A DNA stretch of 64,000 bases from Anaerosporobacter faecicola (GTDB lineage Bacteria; Bacillota; Clostridia; Lachnospirales; Lachnospiraceae): contig NZ_JAAQRO010000033.1 in assembly GCF_012070565.1 (NCBI RefSeq), forward strand, positions 1-64,000. The letters run 5' to 3'. The notes under the pieces were generated by a model. The model did not search any database and had not been told where the DNA came from. It saw only the letters and a list, made by a program, of their open reading frames with translations. The position numbers and the translations under genes were made by a program. Shown here in pieces: positions 60,701 to 64,000 of this stretch; positions within the stretch are counted from its first letter, which is position 1; the number at the start of each line of letters is the position of its first letter.

Positions 60701-61623
60701 CAATAGCAGGTACTTCAATCAAATTGGTATTGATAACAAAAGATTATCAATGGACGATTGAGGGAGAACGCATTGATACTGGCATTTTATCTGAACTTAG
60801 CAAGTCAGATGAGGCGATAGATCTTGGTTTTGTAAATCTTGATAAAGATACGAAAAAGCAAGAAATTGATACCATCTTAGAACATACATTAGCTAAGAAT
60901 AAGGATACAAGAAAGGTTACTGGTATTACGTATTTTGAATTAGCTCATGAAGGAAAATTCCCATTCGAAGCACAGTTAACATTTACGGTAGGAAAAGAGT
61001 ATGCAGGAAAAACTATTTTCTTAAATTATGTAAATGAAAAAGAAGATCAAGTAGAACCACAATGCTATGTACGTGTAAAGGATAACGGCCAGGCTACTGT
61101 TCGTTTCGAACATGCTTCAAAGTATGTAGTAACCCTTGAAAATACAGTTTTACCTACATTATTAACGAAAAAAACACTTTATACAGGAAGTACATATAAG
61201 ATTGGAACGAAAGTTAAGAACTCTTTACCAGGTGATGCGGCTACTTACTATACGAGTAAGAAATCTGTTGTATCAGTAAGTAAATCAGGAAAACTTACGG
61301 CGAAAAAAGCGGGTACAGCAACGATCACCACTCGATATGTACAAAACGGTAAGGTATATGTGTTCTTAACAAAAGTAACTGTGAAAAAACCATATATTAA
61401 ATTGACAAAGGTTCCAACGAAATTAAAAGTCAAAGAAAGCTTTACCTGCAAAGCAAAAGTATATGGAGCAAAAGATTCCCTTGTATGGTCAGTTTCTGAT
61501 ACAAAAGTCGCTTCAATCAATAAGAAAACAGGAAAGATCAAAGCGAAAAAGGCTGGGAAAGTAGTTGTTACTGTAAAAGCAGGAGATATTACAAAGAAAT
61601 TCACAATAACAATAACAAAATAA
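54718..61623 (+). CDS. Secreted multidomain amylopullulanase (GH13)
   Basis: A 2301-residue exported starch- or pullulan-degrading enzyme. The signal peptide covers about 1-32. Residues about 45-560 hold repeated pullulanase-type X25/CBM48-like modules (SLIGSIRNDEAVNWEIAQAG, TYDYKVVFNKNEW). About 578-700 resembles CBM34 of neopullulanases. The GH13 domain spans about 706-1355 with NHKYDATDYKHLDP, IADGVFNHVG, nucleophile Asp1057 (GWRLDVAPD), acid Glu1096 (ILGEEWG) and Asp1162 (VDSHDTVRN). Then come fibronectin III-like domains (about 1365 and 1580), a further starch-binding-like module (about 1680-1780) and two Ig-like BIG2 domains at the end (KLTAKKAGTATITTRY, KIKAKKAGKVVVTVKA). No LPXTG or S-layer domain is seen. 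Start 54718 follows GAAGGAGAGG. Confidence 0.92.
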   Translation: MKQKATCRRVISILMVLVMVVTLLPDQFRMVKAEAETVRRLDDKVELVVGGQPYTMNLYSDGVYEIAVPAASGAAIEVNVNGTKAGSSTWETAGTNDVYVTYNSVTKEIQNSISNSGAFKQSATWVGKLSDLTGADLADWTPGDEKADLDYMGGGIFQKTFGFSELESDFVLQHDGYKVAYNHDWGNGEVSDGDKVALTIPSGSNQITVYANSRTGYITDSVNTPTIEKEVSLIGSIRNDEAVNWEIAQAGWEFTNIDGSYAVYNQVFDAGTYDYKVVFNKNEWAEGGNNTIILPDTTNVVFVYDYSTNMVYDSVNDYNTVASFLGFPGNGEEELVPDKIVAQPGGQSVWRVTGNCAQFDNWNTTGANSVMSHLVGEYYAKSVVLNAGSYEFKFTKNGTWDGAIGGTEDNFKLTLTEKTKVNFYINDELEGNDRARINIDSLESQGLKQYIPQRTQETWPRLVGNIQTLLGDEADWNPASAKNFLVDYYFNDTEYRIQRTIAPERFPAEYSIKVVYGNSWDSVDYGDGTDNHVLKVLDAANVTFTTTVPTEFADGKGVLKDDYKPQNSAYDGKIDTAELYYDSQSTTYKSPFGAIPMEGENVTFRLAAKAGDAQLVKLELANSNDIAKTYPMSIVTVLDDKDYWEVTVPAKDFDSIGVWSYKFIVVDGTAKVEYGDDGVSGGTGAYAEEGQTGYDLTVYEKDFKTPDWMKNAVVYQIFPDRFYDGDSSNNNAKLVDGSRGDGVQLFDGSEGAAGNWSDYPENPRQSEEANKPYYPDATTDGVWSNEFYGGDISGIRTKLSYLQHLGVTAIYLNPVSWAASNHKYDATDYKHLDPMFGEPIYNVAGDPTSGLNYEETKKASDLVYKAFADVCNELGIYLIADGVFNHVGDDSIYFDRYEKYPEIGAYEYWSKVWNTVETQKVTQAEAEKQVKANYKAQINPNTNTYYTEEDFVYTTWFEVGPDKVYDKNGNFERYEYECWWGYDSLPCVKSVTAEETNLTNDENATIAGSHEYNNVEYRNEVIGYELTGKSDAAAQEAMQEANSQRWLWMGANGWRLDVAPDVSDATWQQFRKAVKSAAGYTDANGNTIADPIILGEEWGVATKYLLGDMFDSVMNYQFRSALQNFIINGADAKTFDAQLETIRENYPEEAWYAMLNLVDSHDTVRNITKIDNPSWEEENTANAKEASERAIQLQALTAIFQLSYPGAPTIYYGDEVGVTGTKDPDSRRTFPWERINASTNEIATAYADQYGTLYNTYVNAANVRNANKELFATGDIKTAYAEGNVIAYARKSDTKGGLAAINTSDQAVTFEADVTDFLPEGLVLKDQLGSSVQSVVNGGKVNITIPAYSGIMMVSTQGFDELPVAPTTVTAVETNGAKGKVTVSWDAVEGADSYGVYRAYLDGADKEFLATVTETTYEDTSVTNGTRYYYYIKTNKDGLSSNYSTYASALPSYEITSLGKPSDAQDVTLGMGNTTEEITATIAIPGLTDDEQYTNKDVPNLSLMLFYYTGEKESAESVKLRYKEDVLTDGKVTAKTYSTSFEPTRVGEYRYFAKATVNNGYTFTSSEENVLTVIASANTDKPVKPELQQALSESNRATLNWTCEDSSVKGFDIFRSQATKNGEGAVTFSEFQRIDTVDAATNGYVDYAVNNDTTYKYYVEAFNEYYNRTKSEIIEVTPKLVMVEVTMRLTIPTKVYTSATDSIYIASDANGWTPDGWELKKPSGATDGNIVEYTFKMMAGKKIQYKYTRGSWETEALTSSNPNDTTSAGNYGYSAMDTNIPLTIRNQGGNKMLVEDYVLRWVDMPLMITVPRISYGNEDISYETTEETFDLQASVPMGGIFTINGTDINSIQAGALDAYGNVRLNKIPLEVGVNTFVLHIEPTEDTKKKEWLTDSGRIETQMTATKTITITRKQSGVQEGDKEDDKGEGTNTGSNGSAPSSEPRIVGQSSTSGWEAINESLVRMVKDLDKEQIEEKVVEVIMNEATKVPYKIFTTIAGTSIKLVLITKDYQWTIEGERIDTGILSELSKSDEAIDLGFVNLDKDTKKQEIDTILEHTLAKNKDTRKVTGITYFELAHEGKFPFEAQLTFTVGKEYAGKTIFLNYVNEKEDQVEPQCYVRVKDNGQATVRFEHASKYVVTLENTVLPTLLTKKTLYTGSTYKIGTKVKNSLPGDAATYYTSKKSVVSVSKSGKLTAKKAGTATITTRYVQNGKVYVFLTKVTVKKPYIKLTKVPTKLKVKESFTCKAKVYGAKDSLVWSVSDTKVASINKKTGKIKAKKAGKVVVTVKAGDITKKFTITITK

Positions 61624-61667
61624 ATAGTTAACATATGAAAATGGGATTTCGTATTCCATAATTAAAA

Positions 61668-61748
61668 ACAATTTTCATTGAATGGTGCATAAGGAGAAGG
61701 TATAATACCGAAATCAGAATGTACTATTCGTGAAAATTGTTTTTTTTA
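61668..61748 (+). terminator. Terminator of the amylopullulanase gene
   Basis: ACAATTTTCATTGAAT pairs with ATTCGTGAAAATTGT across a long loop, followed by TTTTTTTT. Confidence 0.65.
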
Positions 61749-61950
61749 AACGAATTCTTCTCTTTAAGCGAGGGGCATTATTGAGGTTTGTATCAAGTTA
61801 AACTATAAGTTGCATTTATAGGTATAAAGATGACTTGAGAAATCATGGTAGAAATGGTATGATTAGTATTACAATACGCATTTATCCAATTGTATCTCAA
61901 TTCAATGGAAAATGCTAAGAGAGGACATAATAGGAAAGTGGAGGAGCTGT

Positions 61951-62643
61951 ATGAAAAAAAGAAAGATATGGTTTTGCATTTTACTAACTTGCGCTTGTGT
62001 AGCCACGGGATGTGCAAAAGAAAAGACAAAAAATAATAACACAGAAACAGAGAACAAAACGGAAACACAGGATACGACGCAAAAGGAGAATACACAAGGG
62101 TGCAAAGTAGAAAAGGATAAGATTACCATTCATTTTGAACTCTATCAGGTGAACACGGAAAAGCAAGACGATGGAAAGATGAAACTCAATGTAGATGGGT
62201 TTGATGCCAGTTATGATGAAACCTCAATTCCATTCCTTTCTTATGTACTTGCATTACCACAAGATACAACATTGGATAAAATCAGTACCGCCAATTGGTC
62301 AGATACGGTGAATACGTTAGAAGATGTTGATCTTGCGGATCTTAAACTAGCTCCAGTGTCAGAAGATAGTAGCAGTGGAACCTTGGAAGAAACCAGTGAT
62401 TCTGGATTTAAAGTTCGCGTATTTTCACAGGATTTTCAAGGAATCCCAGTTGTATATGTTTCAATATACCCAATTACATATGATAAAGAAAAAAGTCAAG
62501 TTCAATTTGTACAAAGTGGTGACTTTGAAATTGCTTTAAAACAAGAAGCTTGGGATCTTTCCCATTATGATTCACCAGAACGAATTAAGAATGTAGTAGA
62601 TAATCCAGAATTAGTTGATTCCTATAAGGTCTCAGAAAACTAG
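61951..62643 (+). CDS. Lipoprotein of unknown function
   Basis: A 230-residue exported lipoprotein: signal peptide with lipobox VATGC (Cys about 20), then a Thr/Asn/Glu/Lys linker to about residue 52, and a domain of about 175 residues rich in beta strands (KITIHFELYQVNTEKQDDGK, FPVVYVSIYP-like IPVVYVSIYPITYD). I recognise no family. GTGGAGGAG lies before the ATG at 61951. It sits between two large secreted proteins and may belong with them. Confidence 0.65.
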   Translation: MKKRKIWFCILLTCACVATGCAKEKTKNNNTETENKTETQDTTQKENTQGCKVEKDKITIHFELYQVNTEKQDDGKMKLNVDGFDASYDETSIPFLSYVLALPQDTTLDKISTANWSDTVNTLEDVDLADLKLAPVSEDSSSGTLEETSDSGFKVRVFSQDFQGIPVVYVSIYPITYDKEKSQVQFVQSGDFEIALKQEAWDLSHYDSPERIKNVVDNPELVDSYKVSEN

Positions 62644-62754
62644 GTTTTTGATTCATTAAACTTTGACACATATCACAAGGGTCAATTGCAAAGATTGTAT
62701 AAGACAATTAATTGACAGAATTGGACTCAGACAATTGTAGAAAGGAAAAAGCGT

Positions 62755-64000
62755 ATGAAAGTATTAAAACAAAACGGTGCAAAGAGATTTCTAGCAAGCC
62801 TCCTGGTGATTATTCTGGCAGTTTCATTGATGCCAAACTTATCCACCAAACCAAACAATGTTGTAGCTGCAAATAAGTCAGCGTATGAAGATGTAACGGA
62901 GATTGAATTAAATTATTATTTTGGTGATCTTCAGTTTGGAGAAGGAGAGCATGGAAAAACAGTTGATATTGATGGATTGACGAAAGTAAACGATGAAGGA
63001 ATGCCAAATTTACCTTCGAAATCAATCTCTGTATTGATTCCAAGTGGGAAACAGGTAGCTGGTGTTAGAATTGAAACATCAGATGAAGAAAGATATGAGA
63101 ATATTCTTGTAGAACCTGCTTCTGCCATCGTATCTAGTATAGAAGAAAATAATGAAGATGTAACAGCAAGCTATGATGAATCTGTGTACAAAAAAGGTGA
63201 AATTTATCCGAAAAGCAATTATGGAGAAGGTTCAACAAGTAGTACAAGAGGTTACCAAGTATATAGCATGTTATTATATCCTGTACAATATCAAGAACAA
63301 TGCATCACATTTACAAAACATATGAAAGTTGTTCTTAAGTTAGCAGAGGAAGAGGCACAAGCTTCCGTTCAGGCTAAAAAAGGAAGTGCTGTTTTCGTTC
63401 CAACCAAAGAAGATGAAAGCTTCATTTCTGATAAAGTGGAAAATATCGAAGTAGCAGCATCGTATTATGAGAAAGCTGACGAGACCATTACTTATTCTGC
63501 ATTATTAGGAAGTGATCCATGTGATTATGTGATCATTACTTCAGATGAGTTGAAGACAGCATTTGAACCATTAGCAAATAATAAGATTGCAAGAGGATTA
63601 CGGGCGAAGATTGTTACCACAAGTGAAATCTATGCAAGTTATGTGGGAAGAGACCAAGCGGAACAAATCAGAAACTTTATCAAAGATGCATATGCATGTA
63701 ATCATATCAAATATGTTCTCTTAGGTGGAGATGCGGATGGTGATACGCCAATCGTTCCAACTCGAATCTTGTATTGTGCACCTGTTACAACCGATACAAC
63801 AACTTCACTTGCTTCCGATTTATATTTTGGTTGCTTAGATGGAGATTTTGATTCCAATGCAAACAATACATTTGGAGAAACATCCGACAACGTGGACTTT
63901 ACATACGATGTATTAGTCGGTCGTGCACCAGTAGATGATGTAACAGAAGCAACAAATTTTGTTACAAAAACAATTGCGTACGAGAGCAGAGAACAAAATG
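62755..64000 (+). CDS. Secreted C25 (gingipain-type) cysteine peptidase, 3' end cut by window
   Basis: The frame stays open from the ATG at 62755 to the end of the window, giving 415 residues of a longer protein. A signal peptide covers about 1-40 (LLVIILAVSLMPN, cleavage near VVAA). A beta-rich prodomain follows (about 45-210). The C25 domain begins near CDYVIITSDELKTAFEPLAN and continues with IRNFIKDAYACNHIKYVLLG, GDADGDTPIVPTR, DLYFGCLDGDFDSN and TYDVLVGRAPVDDVTEATNF, all typical of gingipain-like peptidases. The catalytic His and Cys would lie beyond the edge. AGAAAGG precedes the start. Confidence 0.82.
   Translation, partial: MKVLKQNGAKRFLASLLVIILAVSLMPNLSTKPNNVVAANKSAYEDVTEIELNYYFGDLQFGEGEHGKTVDIDGLTKVNDEGMPNLPSKSISVLIPSGKQVAGVRIETSDEERYENILVEPASAIVSSIEENNEDVTASYDESVYKKGEIYPKSNYGEGSTSSTRGYQVYSMLLYPVQYQEQCITFTKHMKVVLKLAEEEAQASVQAKKGSAVFVPTKEDESFISDKVENIEVAASYYEKADETITYSALLGSDPCDYVIITSDELKTAFEPLANNKIARGLRAKIVTTSEIYASYVGRDQAEQIRNFIKDAYACNHIKYVLLGGDADGDTPIVPTRILYCAPVTTDTTTSLASDLYFGCLDGDFDSNANNTFGETSDNVDFTYDVLVGRAPVDDVTEATNFVTKTIAYESREQN

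Overview
The window looks like chromosomal DNA from a low-GC, anaerobic member of the Clostridia, most likely Lachnospiraceae. The reasons are the dgt-dnaG-rpoD-trmK-Nif3 gene order, a hybrid-cluster protein, the Feo iron system with its small Cys-rich partner, clostridial lipoproteins, strong AGGAGG ribosome binding sites and many T-tailed terminators. I saw no transposase, phage gene, CRISPR array, tRNA or rRNA. The content is inferred by reading the sequence only; no database search was run.

Layout. 1-5 kb: a TetR regulator, a DedA membrane protein, and a Crp/Fnr regulator divergent from hcp, with a near-ideal Crp/Fnr operator centred 41.5 bases before the predicted hcp start of transcription. 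5-12 kb: GrpB-like protein, iron-sulfur flavoprotein, GreA, polysaccharide deacetylase lipoprotein, uracil permease, a Cys-rich tandem-repeat protein, peroxiredoxin. 12-19 kb: a TPR-GGDEF cyclase with an AraC regulator, then a fluoride riboswitch and a cation/proton antiporter, DUF1540, LysR and a cNMP-binding protein. 19-27.5 kb: a complete peptide ABC operon (oppABCDF) in which OppC carries an inserted seven-repeat RCC1-like propeller and OppF carries a helical insertion of about 190 residues. 27.5-33 kb: small proteins, queH, upp, an acetyltransferase, a HAD phosphatase. 33-36 kb: feoA-feoB-small Cys protein behind a Fur-like box. 36-44 kb: dgt-dnaG-rpoD, trmK-Nif3-nucleoside kinase and rnpB. 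44-54 kb: an unknown gene, a FliK-like protein and gltBD. 54-64 kb: a 2301-residue amylopullulanase, a lipoprotein and the start of a C25 (gingipain-type) peptidase cut by the window edge.

Regulatory and structural DNA is unusually rich. Two interspersed repeat families are present. Family A (about 150 bp, five copies plus fragments) has three stems whose bases change in compensating pairs between copies, as expected for a structured RNA. Family B (about 165 bp, three copies) sits among other places between the fluoride riboswitch and its gene. The leaders of oppA and gltB share a motif in which a small hairpin with a six-base loop overlaps an intrinsic terminator, right at the predicted start of transcription. 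This suggests a common antitermination control of peptide uptake and ammonia assimilation.

The genes form a picture of an amino-acid, peptide and starch-using gut- or soil-type anaerobe: secreted glycoside hydrolase and peptidase, peptide import, glutamate synthesis, ferrous iron uptake, and nitrosative/oxidative stress defence.
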